Shown here: positions 6,875 through 11,922 of the stretch, in pieces
Position numbering within the stretch: position 1 is the first letter of the stretch
How the letters are laid out: the number at the start of each line of letters is the position of its first letter
Assembly (NCBI GenBank): GCA_946887345.1
Contig: CAMPKR010000039.1
Location: forward strand, 1 to 11,922
Direction of reading: 5' to 3'
Length of the DNA: 11,922 bases
Source: an uncultured Bacteroidota bacterium
GTDB taxonomy: Bacteria > Bacteroidota > Bacteroidia > Chitinophagales > Chitinophagaceae
Position numbers and translations under genes: made by a program
Notes under the pieces: model-generated
Told to the model about the DNA's origin: nothing
Databases searched by the model: none
What the model saw: only the letters and a program-made list of their open reading frames with translations

Positions 6875-6896
6875 AAGGTGTGTGTTTTAAATAAAG

Positions 6897-6931
6897 AAGA
6901 CAGGGAGCCTGCACTCCCTGTCTTTCTTTTT
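6897..6931 (+). terminator. Rho-independent terminator of the VIT-domain gene
   Basis: An 11-bp perfect stem (AAGACAGGGAG 6897-6907 with 6914-6924) has a 6-nt loop and is followed by TCTTTTT. It starts 22 nt after the stop codon. Confidence 0.9.
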
Positions 6932-6935
6932 GGCC

Positions 6936-6964
6936 AAAAAAAAATCCCATCGCTGAGGACGGGA
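6936..6964 (-). terminator. Rho-independent terminator of the minus-strand pair at 6988-7379
   Basis: Read on the minus strand, TCCCGTC (6964-6958) pairs with GATGGGA (6951-6945), including one G-U pair, around a 6-nt loop, and is followed by nine T residues (6944-6936). It lies 23 nt past the stop of the 80-residue gene and directly abuts the opposing plus-strand terminator. The junction forms a TTTTTGGCCAAAAA palindrome (6927-6940). Confidence 0.75.
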
Positions 6965-6987
6965 CTGTGATGTATCTATAGAGGCCG

Positions 6988-7230
6988 TTAGTTCTTCCCT
7001 ACCACGAACACGAAAGGTATGCTTGCGCGCTCCCTGATAGACTGCCTTACTTTGGCGGGTTGTTTCAATACTTTATATTTCTGCAGATCCACTATTTCCA
7101 GTGAATCTGAATAAGTTCTGTTTATTATAGCGTGACGCATATAGGAGGCAAGGAAGACCGCCGAGTAAACATCGCAGGCGATAATATCCTTTACATAGTG
7201 CATCCATATTTTTTTATGACCCCGTAGCAT
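6988..7230 (-). CDS. Small hypothetical protein (80 aa)
   Basis: I do not recognise this protein. It begins MLRGHKKIWMHYVKDIIACD, followed by a moderately hydrophobic segment (VYSAVFLASYMRHAII, about 22-37). A charged LEIVDLQKYKVLKQPAKVRQ region follows, and the end is RERASIPFVFVVGKN. It starts 11 nt after the stop of the tiny lipoprotein gene on the same strand, and a good terminator follows its own stop, so the two probably form one transcript. An internal Met at residue 10 is an alternative start. There is no signal peptide. It may be a genuine small gene or the remnant of a longer one; the terminator and spacing favour a genuine gene. Confidence 0.5.
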   Translation of the reverse strand: MLRGHKKIWMHYVKDIIACDVYSAVFLASYMRHAIINRTYSDSLEIVDLQKYKVLKQPAKVRQSIRERASIPFVFVVGKN

Positions 7231-7241
7231 AAAACATCATT

Positions 7242-7379
7242 TTAAAAGACCCGTTTGGCGCGGTGGACTTTGTTCAGGTCATTGCCACAACCGCAACCTT
7301 TCCTAGTCGTATTACAACTTTGTGCCAACACCGTGCCAAAAATCAAGGCCAGCATATAAACCAGCAATTTTCTTCTCAT
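7242..7379 (-). CDS. Tiny Cys-rich lipoprotein (45 aa)
   Basis: The chosen ATG at 7379 gives MRRKLLVYMLALIFGTVLAQ, then Ser and the presumed lipidated Cys (residue 22). The mature peptide is only about 24 residues: CNTTRKGCGCGND, then a basic tail (LNKVHRAKRVF). The CGC pair is striking for such a short peptide and might bind metal or form a disulphide. The lipobox (A-Q-S-C) is relaxed, as is common in this phylum. A longer frame opens upstream (Met at 7427) but would overlap the divergent gene and put charged residues before the signal. A possible minus-strand -7 variant (TATTTTTA, 7410-7403) lies 24 nt upstream. Likely co-transcribed with the 80-residue gene. Function unknown. Confidence 0.65.
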   Translation of the reverse strand: MRRKLLVYMLALIFGTVLAQSCNTTRKGCGCGNDLNKVHRAKRVF

Positions 7380-7394
7380 TATCAACAGCTTATC

Positions 7395-7402
7395 TACTTT
7401 TG
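7395..7402 (+). promoter_or_regulatory. -7 element for the glycosyltransferase-transporter operon
   Basis: TACTTTTG matches TAnnTTTG and is identical to the element before the DUF1579 gene. It lies 18 nt before the TTG start at 7421, implying a leader of about a dozen nucleotides. No clear -33 TTG is seen. It sits in the 41-bp divergent gap, back to back with a weaker minus-strand candidate. Confidence 0.5.
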
Positions 7403-7420
7403 TAAAAATAAGCATAAATA

Positions 7421-8506
7421 TTGGCATCGGGTGTTAAACGGATACTGGTAGCTCCCCTCGACTGGGGCCTTGGTCACAGCAGCCGCTGTGTGCCGCTGAT
7501 ACAGTATCTGCAGGGCCTGGGGCATAAAGTTGTGGTGGCTGGAAACGACTGGCAACGGCGTTTTATAAAGGGAAGCTTTCCGGGTATAGAAACCATTGAT
7601 CTGCCCGGTTATAACATCAGCTATAGTAAGAGCGGCAGCGGTTTCGTGTTTGCAATGTTCAGGCAAATGCCCAGGCTGCTTGCTGCGATAAGACAAGAGA
7701 ATGACTGGCTGATAGAGCAGACTGCGCGACAAGGTTTTGACGGAATCATTTCGGATAACAGGTATGGGCTCTTTCACAAAAAAATTCCCTCCGTAATAAT
7801 GACTCATCAATTGTCGGTAAGGACAGGATTGGGTCAAGTGGCGGACGATATGCTGCGAAGACTACACTACAAATATCTTCAGCGCTTCAGCAAATGCTGG
7901 GTGGTAGATGTTGCCTCAAGGGAAAGTATGGCAGGTAACCTCTCTCATCCGAAAGTGCCACCTGTGAATGCTGCCTATATCGGCTTGCTTTCCCAATTTG
8001 AGGTGAGGGAAGAGAGAGGCGGTGAACATTTACTTGTTTTGCTTTCAGGACCTGAGCCGCAGCGGACCCTTCTTTCGCAAATGCTCTGGGAGCAAGTGCT
8101 GGGCTCTAAGGCTAAAGTGGTATTTGTAGAGGGATCGAACAATTCACAGAGGCCTGCGAACATTCCTGAACATATAAGTTGGTACGGGAAGGTGACGAGG
8201 AAAGACTTGCAGCCGCTTTTGCAAAATGCGTCGATGGTGGTTTGCCGAAGCGGATACTCTACACTAATGGACCTGGTGGCCATGAACAAGAAAGCTATTG
8301 TAATACCCACACCAGGGCAAACAGAACAAAAATACCTGGCCAAGCACCTGCATCGCGAAGGTGTTTTCTTTGCCTGTTCCCAGCGCAACTTCGACCTGAA
8401 GAAAGTGCTGGACAATGCAAAGCTGTTTCCTTTCAAAGAACTGGCCTTGCACCATGCTTTTGATGATCACAAGGCGATAATTGACAGTTGGCTGAAGACA
8501 CTATGA
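7421..8506 (+). CDS. MurG-like GT-B glycosyltransferase (GT28-type C-terminal domain)
   Basis: This is a 361-residue predicted nucleotide-sugar glycosyltransferase. The N-terminal Rossmann half opens with RILVAPLDWGLGHSSRC (about residues 7-23), the glycine-rich acceptor-side loop. The C-terminal half carries CRSGYSTLMDL at 275-285 and IPTPGQTEQKYLA at 295-307. This is the donor-binding signature of the MurG/GT28 fold: the SGYST loop, then GQ-EQ. Domain order and length fit related proteins often annotated only as glycosyltransferase. True MurG is usually found in the dcw cluster, which is not here, so the acceptor is unknown; a cell-envelope lipid or polysaccharide is likely. The start must be TTG at 7421, because a TAA lies in frame at 7415 and no ATG or GTG precedes the conserved residues. 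It overlaps the transporter gene by ATGA. Confidence 0.85.
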   Translation: MASGVKRILVAPLDWGLGHSSRCVPLIQYLQGLGHKVVVAGNDWQRRFIKGSFPGIETIDLPGYNISYSKSGSGFVFAMFRQMPRLLAAIRQENDWLIEQTARQGFDGIISDNRYGLFHKKIPSVIMTHQLSVRTGLGQVADDMLRRLHYKYLQRFSKCWVVDVASRESMAGNLSHPKVPPVNAAYIGLLSQFEVREERGGEHLLVLLSGPEPQRTLLSQMLWEQVLGSKAKVVFVEGSNNSQRPANIPEHISWYGKVTRKDLQPLLQNASMVVCRSGYSTLMDLVAMNKKAIVIPTPGQTEQKYLAKHLHREGVFFACSQRNFDLKKVLDNAKLFPFKELALHHAFDDHKAIIDSWLKTL

Positions 8507-9414
8507 CGAACAAGGCAAAAGCACATCTCGCACTGCTGGGTGCTAATCTTTTTTATGGTGCGGGTTTTACCGTGGCCAAAAGTATTATGCCGCAGCTGAT
8601 AGAGCCACTGGGTTTTATTTTTATTCGTGTAAGTGTGGTGACGCTGCTTTTCTGGCTAAGCTTCACCGGGGGTGAGAAATATAAAACCAAGATAGAGAAG
8701 AAAGACTGGCGTATCCTTATACTCGGCGGTCTCTTTGGTGTGGCGCTGAACCAGATGCTCTTTTTCCTGGGGCTTAATTTAACCTTTCCCATCCATGCTG
8801 CCCTCATTATGATGAGTACGCCGTTGCTCATCACCATCATTGCTATTTTTATTTTGCGGGAGCGGATAGGCTTGACGAAAGCCCTGGGGTTAGTTATTGG
8901 TATAAGCGGCGCTATACTGCTAATGAGTGCGGGAAAGGAAATAACCATGACGGGCAATTCAGCGCTGGGTGACCTTTTTGTTTTCCTCAACGCCGCATCT
9001 TATGCCATATATCTTGTGCTTATAAAGCCGTTGATGCAGCGCTACCGGCCTATTATCGTTATCCGCTGGGTGTTTTTGTTCGGCTTCATATTTGTGCTGC
9101 CCTTTGGTTTGCCGCAGTTCGCAAGGATAGACTGGGGTTTGTTTTCGGCAGCCGACTACACGGCCCTGGGTTTTATTGTTATCTGTGTTACATTCTTTAC
9201 CTACCTGTGGAATATATATGCACTGCGTTTCCTGAGTCCTTCCACTGCGGGCGCATACATATACCTGCAACCCATGTTTGCCGCATTTATCTCTGTGATA
9301 TTCACCGGTGAGCAACTGACCCTGGTGAAACTAGCTGCAACACTGCTGATATTCGGCGGAGTGTATATGGTGAACTTTGGCTTCAGGGGAATCGGAAAAA
9401 AGAACCCCTCGTAG
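8503..9414 (+). CDS. EamA / DMT-superfamily transporter
   Basis: This is a 303-residue inner-membrane protein with about ten hydrophobic helices arranged as two EamA repeats. The first repeat (about residues 5-134) starts HLALLGANLFYGAGFTVAKS and contains an NQMLFFLGL motif. The second (about 148-292) starts with GDLFVFLNAASYAIYLVLIK and ends in an EQLTLVKLAATLLIFGGVYM segment. The family exports metabolites such as amino acids, or carries sugar-linked precursors. Substrate cannot be read from sequence. The ATG at 8503 overlaps the glycosyltransferase stop as ATGA, so translation is probably coupled; an upstream in-frame TTG (8488) lies inside the previous gene and is unlikely. The coupling suggests that both act on one pathway. 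The stop codon lies inside the hairpin loop of a minus-strand terminator. Confidence 0.9.
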   Translation: MTNKAKAHLALLGANLFYGAGFTVAKSIMPQLIEPLGFIFIRVSVVTLLFWLSFTGGEKYKTKIEKKDWRILILGGLFGVALNQMLFFLGLNLTFPIHAALIMMSTPLLITIIAIFILRERIGLTKALGLVIGISGAILLMSAGKEITMTGNSALGDLFVFLNAASYAIYLVLIKPLMQRYRPIIVIRWVFLFGFIFVLPFGLPQFARIDWGLFSAADYTALGFIVICVTFFTYLWNIYALRFLSPSTAGAYIYLQPMFAAFISVIFTGEQLTLVKLAATLLIFGGVYMVNFGFRGIGKKNPS

Positions 9415-9421
9415 AGAGGGG
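9393..9421 (-). terminator. Terminator of the SRPBCC gene, overlapping the transporter 3' end
   Basis: A 6-bp GC stem (CCCCTC 9405-9410 with GAGGGG 9416-9421) has a 5-nt loop. On the minus strand it is followed by TTCTTTTTTCC, a good U-tract. On the plus strand the tail is less T-rich, so the hairpin mainly serves the minus gene. The transporter stop codon (9412-9414) lies within the loop. Confidence 0.65.
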
Positions 9422-9428
9422 CTGTGTC

Positions 9429-9869
9429 TTAGTTCTTTTCTGCCAGTTCTTTTACTTTGTTCAGGGCTTTGGGGAAGGCGTCGGTGAAGTAGTCCTTGAA
9501 CTCATCGTTAATATCCATGTCCACGACAAGTTCGGTGCCGCCGTTGGTCTCGCGAAGCGTGTAGTTCTCGTGAGCGCCTGCCCAGGCCTGCACTTTTTCA
9601 CTGGTGGTATCCTCTATGCCGTCTTTCAACTCGCCGAGATGCTCGAATGACATATGCTCATTAGGAATGAGCTTTGCAATACGTGATACCATACCATTAC
9701 CGGTGCCATCTCCGAAAATTACTTTAGAGCCCTCTTTCCAGTCGGTCTGGGCCATAGAGCCCTCGCTGAAGACGGAAGTCCAGGCACGGTAGGTTTCGTC
9801 GTTCCAGAGTGTTTCCCAAACCTTTTCGCGGGGAGCATTGATGCTTACATTGAAGTGTGTCTTTTCCAT
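9429..9869 (-). CDS. SRPBCC / AHSA1-type domain protein (146 aa)
   Basis: This is a single-domain START-like (SRPBCC) fold protein of the AHSA1/activator-of-Hsp90 type. It opens with EKTHFNVSINAPREKVWETL, the classic first strand plus helix. WNDETYRAWTSVFSEGS follows, then a strand-rich middle (GSKVIFGDGTGNGMVSRIAK, NEHMSFEHLGELKDG), and it closes with the long C-terminal helix (FPKALNKVKELAEKN). The fold binds hydrophobic ligands, but the ligand and role here are unknown. I chose Met at 9869 because the family begins a few residues before the N-V-x-I-x-A-P motif; an upstream Met at 9890 would add MCHKIKT. The protein is soluble, cytoplasmic and monocistronic. A near-consensus GATATTTG (9895-9888, minus) may be its -7 element. 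Confidence 0.87.
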   Translation of the reverse strand: MEKTHFNVSINAPREKVWETLWNDETYRAWTSVFSEGSMAQTDWKEGSKVIFGDGTGNGMVSRIAKLIPNEHMSFEHLGELKDGIEDTTSEKVQAWAGAHENYTLRETNGGTELVVDMDINDEFKDYFTDAFPKALNKVKELAEKN

Positions 9870-10014
9870 AGTTTTAATTTTATGACACAAATATCGGCAG
9901 GTATTATGTAACCGAAGGGGTGCAGCTGCGACAAAGAAGAGGGCGGATGCGGCAAGCGTATTATCTGATTAGAAAACCTATCCACAAATGCTGTGAAACT
10001 CTGGACGGATATTT

Positions 10015-10022
10015 TACTTTTG
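10015..10022 (+). promoter_or_regulatory. -7 element of the DUF1579 lipoprotein gene
   Basis: TACTTTTG matches the TAnnTTTG consensus and lies 15 nt before the ATG at 10038, leaving a leader of roughly ten nucleotides. It is identical to the element at 7395-7402. No good -33 TTG is seen. Confidence 0.5.
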
Positions 10023-10037
10023 AGGAAAATTGTAAAT

Positions 10038-10679
10038 ATGAAAACACATCTTTTAGCACTTTCTCTTGTTTTAGCGCTGGCGAGCTGCGGCGAAAACAAA
10101 ACTGCAGAATCAACAGAAGCAACAGACACCACTGCAATGGCAACGGAAGCGCCGGAGGAAAAAGCTCCTCCGTTGGACTCAGCCGCAAAAATGAAAGCCT
10201 GGATGGACTATATGATGCCGGGCGATATGCACAAATGGCTTGCCTCTACTGATGGCAGCTGGACAGTAGAGACCGAAAGCTGGATGGAAGAAGGACAGCC
10301 ATCGGTGAAAAGCACAGGATCTATGGAGAATAAAATGATACTGGGCGGCCGCTACCAGCAGCAGATGTATAAAGGGGAAATGATGGGCCAGCCCTTTGAA
10401 GTAATTGGGCTACTGGGCTATGACAACAGCAAGAAAATGTTCGTGAGTACGTGGCTGGACAACATGGGTACCGGTATCATGGTGATGGAAGGCAAGATGG
10501 ATGACGCCACAAAAACCATCAATTTTTCAGGAAGCATGACCGACGCGACTACGGGTAAGGATTGCAAGATGAGGGAAGTTGTACAGTTCCCGGATGAGAA
10601 GACGCAGCACTTTGAGATGTATGCTACTACTGATGGCAAGGAGATGAAGGTGATGGAGATGAAGCTTACTAAAAAGTAA
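10038..10679 (+). CDS. DUF1579-family lipoprotein (213 aa)
   Basis: The lipoprotein signal MKTHLLALSLVLALASC puts the lipid on Cys17. It is followed by an acidic Thr/Ala/Glu-rich tether (about 18-50). The DUF1579 domain fills the rest. After W-[MY]-D-Y...GDMHKWLASTDGSWTVE come GGRYQQQMYKGEMMGQPFEV, the family hallmark LGYDNSKKMFVSTWLDNMGT and a final strand-rich segment to the C-terminus. The protein is unusually rich in Met (many MM, MGT and EMK words). The family has no firm biochemical role. I chose the ATG at 10038 because it places the signal at the N-terminus and follows a -7 box; the frame opens at 9993, but those residues precede the promoter. A terminator follows 35 nt after the stop. 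Confidence 0.88.
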   Translation: MKTHLLALSLVLALASCGENKTAESTEATDTTAMATEAPEEKAPPLDSAAKMKAWMDYMMPGDMHKWLASTDGSWTVETESWMEEGQPSVKSTGSMENKMILGGRYQQQMYKGEMMGQPFEVIGLLGYDNSKKMFVSTWLDNMGTGIMVMEGKMDDATKTINFSGSMTDATTGKDCKMREVVQFPDEKTQHFEMYATTDGKEMKVMEMKLTKK

Positions 10680-10714
10680 GTCAAAACTCAAAAGTGAAAA
10701 CCAAAAAATGTTGG

Positions 10715-10747
10715 AAGGGCTGCTGTGAGGCGGCCCTTTTGTTTTTG
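10715..10747 (+). terminator. Terminator of the DUF1579 gene
   Basis: A 9-bp stem (AAGGGCTGC 10715-10723 with GCGGCCCTT 10730-10738, including one G-U pair) has a 6-nt loop and is followed by TTGTTTTT. Confidence 0.85.
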
Positions 10748-11039
10748 GAGTAGGTCGTGAGTGGAAATGCTTGGACCGGAGGGTGTGCGTGTGGTAGCTC
10801 GTGTTATCTGCCCGCATTGCCAACCCGCGGAGCCTACGCTGCTCTTACTTTTCTTTTGCTCCGCCAAAAGAAAAGTAACAAAAGAAAAGGCGGCTCTCCG
10901 CACATGCGGCATCCGCCGGTGCTGCGAGGCGGCCGGCGCTGCGTATTGGAAAGTAGTATGCGCCAATTCTATTGGGCTGCCGGCGGTGCGGGGCTCGATG
11001 GGGCTGAGGGTCAAAACAATAAATTGATTTATATTAGGG
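10748..11039. repeat. Intergenic repeat region with inverted-repeat element copy 2
   Basis: This 292-bp gap holds no convincing gene. Perfect 14-bp arms (TTACTTTTCTTTTG 10845-10858 with 10865-10878) flank a 6-nt loop. A further CAAAAGAAAAG at 10879-10889 repeats the right arm, mirroring the tail of the copy at 163-208 in the opposite orientation. GGACCGGAGGGTGT (10773-10786) and CCCGCGGAGC (10824-10833) are modules also present near the first copy. The following 100 bp are GC-rich, with GGCGGCC/GGCCGGC-type words. Several short open frames cross it but have Cys/Arg/Gly-biased translations typical of noncoding GC-rich DNA. Confidence 0.65.
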
Positions 11040-11922
11040 ATGCAAAAGCTAAATGTGAAAAGGTATATACTGGTCATCGCTTTTATAATGTGCTATTTTA
11101 AAGGCGCATGTTGCGATTGCGACCGGGGCAGGATGTCAGTTGAGCATTTCAACGCAAACGATCTTATATTTACCGGTTTGCTTATCAAGGAAACATTTAG
11201 TGATAATCATTTAAACCGCATGGCTACTTACACGGTCACCAGAGCCTATCGAGGAGTAAATACAGGTGATACCATTCTAATCTCGGATAAATATGATGTT
11301 GGTGCCTGTGGATTGGGCAAACTGACAGTGGGAGGAGAGTACCTGATATACGGAAGGGAGGTGAATAGCGAAAAATTTACTTCAAGTTGTGTAGGGAACA
11401 GTAGGGTGCCTATCTTGATCTTGCCGCGAGACTCGGCAACTGTAAATCGCATGAGGTCACATCCGAACTATGGTTCGTTGGATGATACGGTCCACACGAC
11501 CTTCCACGCCGATACTTTATTTCTGAGCGGACACTTGCTAAAATCGCACAAAAAGGGCAAGCAGAAGTTTTATGATAAAGATGGAAAGCTATCAGCCGAA
11601 GGAATATATGAGAATGGTTTGCCAGAAGGGACGTGGCGCTATTATGACGCTGGCAAACTAAAAGAATCCGGCAACTACCTTGACGGCAAAAAGGACAGCA
11701 TGTGGGTGCATCATTACGAGACATGGGTGGATATAACTGAATTTAGGAATGGCGAATTTACTTTCAGGCAAACCTCATACTCTAACGGTAATATTTATAA
11801 GAAAGAGGGTCCCGTGGGCGATGGTAAGAAATGGATCTGTTCCGGCAACCATGTGAATGGAAAGCCAATATATATTGCCTATACTGACCCGCCTAAACGT
11901 AATAACGATGGCAAAATGGAGT
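11040..11922 (+). CDS. Exported NTR/TIMP-like plus MORN-repeat protein (3' partial)
   Basis: The frame from ATG 11040 stays open for 294 codons to the window edge, so the C-terminus is missing. Residues 1-23 look like a Sec signal (RYILVIAFIMCYFKGA), giving a mature end with Cys24, Cys25 and Cys27. Residues 27-120 resemble an NTR/TIMP-like domain: ANDLIFTGLLIKE, a TYTVTRAYRGVNTGDTILIS strand pair, then C90 in GACGLGKLTVGGEYLIYG and C117 in TSSCVGN. These Cys positions fit the family's disulphides. Residues 165-212 carry MORN-type repeats (FYDKDGKLSAEGIYENGLPEGTW, then YYDAGKLKESGNYLDGKKDSMW), as in YwqK-like proteins; a further weaker set follows (SYSNGNIYKKEG). The likely location is periplasm or surface. 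Binding partner unknown. No clear promoter motif was found. Confidence 0.75.
   Translation, partial: MQKLNVKRYILVIAFIMCYFKGACCDCDRGRMSVEHFNANDLIFTGLLIKETFSDNHLNRMATYTVTRAYRGVNTGDTILISDKYDVGACGLGKLTVGGEYLIYGREVNSEKFTSSCVGNSRVPILILPRDSATVNRMRSHPNYGSLDDTVHTTFHADTLFLSGHLLKSHKKGKQKFYDKDGKLSAEGIYENGLPEGTWRYYDAGKLKESGNYLDGKKDSMWVHHYETWVDITEFRNGEFTFRQTSYSNGNIYKKEGPVGDGKKWICSGNHVNGKPIYIAYTDPPKRNNDGKME

Noticed and set aside
7421..8506. Assignment as true MurG
   Set aside because: The donor-binding motif fits the fold, but there is no cell-division cluster context. The N-terminal LDWGLGHSSRC loop also points to a MurG-like subfamily and not to MurG itself.
10757..11101. Overlapping plus and minus open frames in the GC-rich gap
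   Set aside because: They run through the repeat element, with Cys/Arg/Gly-rich translations lacking any domain. The supported gene here starts at 11040 in another frame.

Overview
The window looks like a chromosomal segment from a member of the Bacteroidota, most likely a Chitinophagaceae-type relative. The evidence is a C-terminal type IX secretion (Por) sorting domain, several short-signal lipoproteins with relaxed lipoboxes, almost no Shine-Dalgarno sequences, several TAnnTTTG-type -7 promoter elements, and AT-rich inverted repeats of a kind common between Bacteroidota genes. No rRNA, tRNA, CRISPR, IS transposase or phage gene was found.

Layout. Bases 1-1113 carry no convincing gene. They hold an inverted-repeat element (163-208), an 11-bp-period tandem array (669-777) and a cluster of GC-rich hairpins (822-892). 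From 1114 to 4074 there are three divergent copies (A, B, C) of an unrecognised 66-67 residue protein. Between them lie a small two-helix membrane protein whose 3' end appears frameshifted, a front-end-less stearoyl-CoA-type acyl desaturase, a cold-shock-domain protein on the minus strand, and a possible 37-residue single-span peptide. Next come a minus-strand lipoprotein (4113-4577) and a 700-residue secreted VIT/VWA-like protein with a type IX sorting tail (4772-6874), which ends in a strong terminator. The 6988-7379 stretch encodes two tiny minus-strand proteins, one of them a Cys-rich lipoprotein. They are divergent from a two-gene operon (7421-9414): a MurG-like GT-B glycosyltransferase starting at TTG, overlapping by ATGA an EamA/DMT transporter. 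A convergent SRPBCC/AHSA1 protein (9429-9869, minus) and a DUF1579 lipoprotein (10038-10679, plus) follow. A second, inverted copy of the inverted-repeat element sits at 10845-10889. The window ends inside an exported protein (11040 onward) with an NTR/TIMP-like domain and MORN-type repeats.

How the genes may work together. Most are single-gene units with their own terminators. The clear operon is glycosyltransferase plus transporter. The desaturase (membrane fluidity), the cold-shock protein and the interspersed small paralogues could form a loose membrane or temperature-stress neighbourhood, but that is inference from proximity only. The most interesting unexplained items are the triplicated small-protein family, the 11-bp helical-phase repeat array and the apparent frameshift in the small membrane protein.
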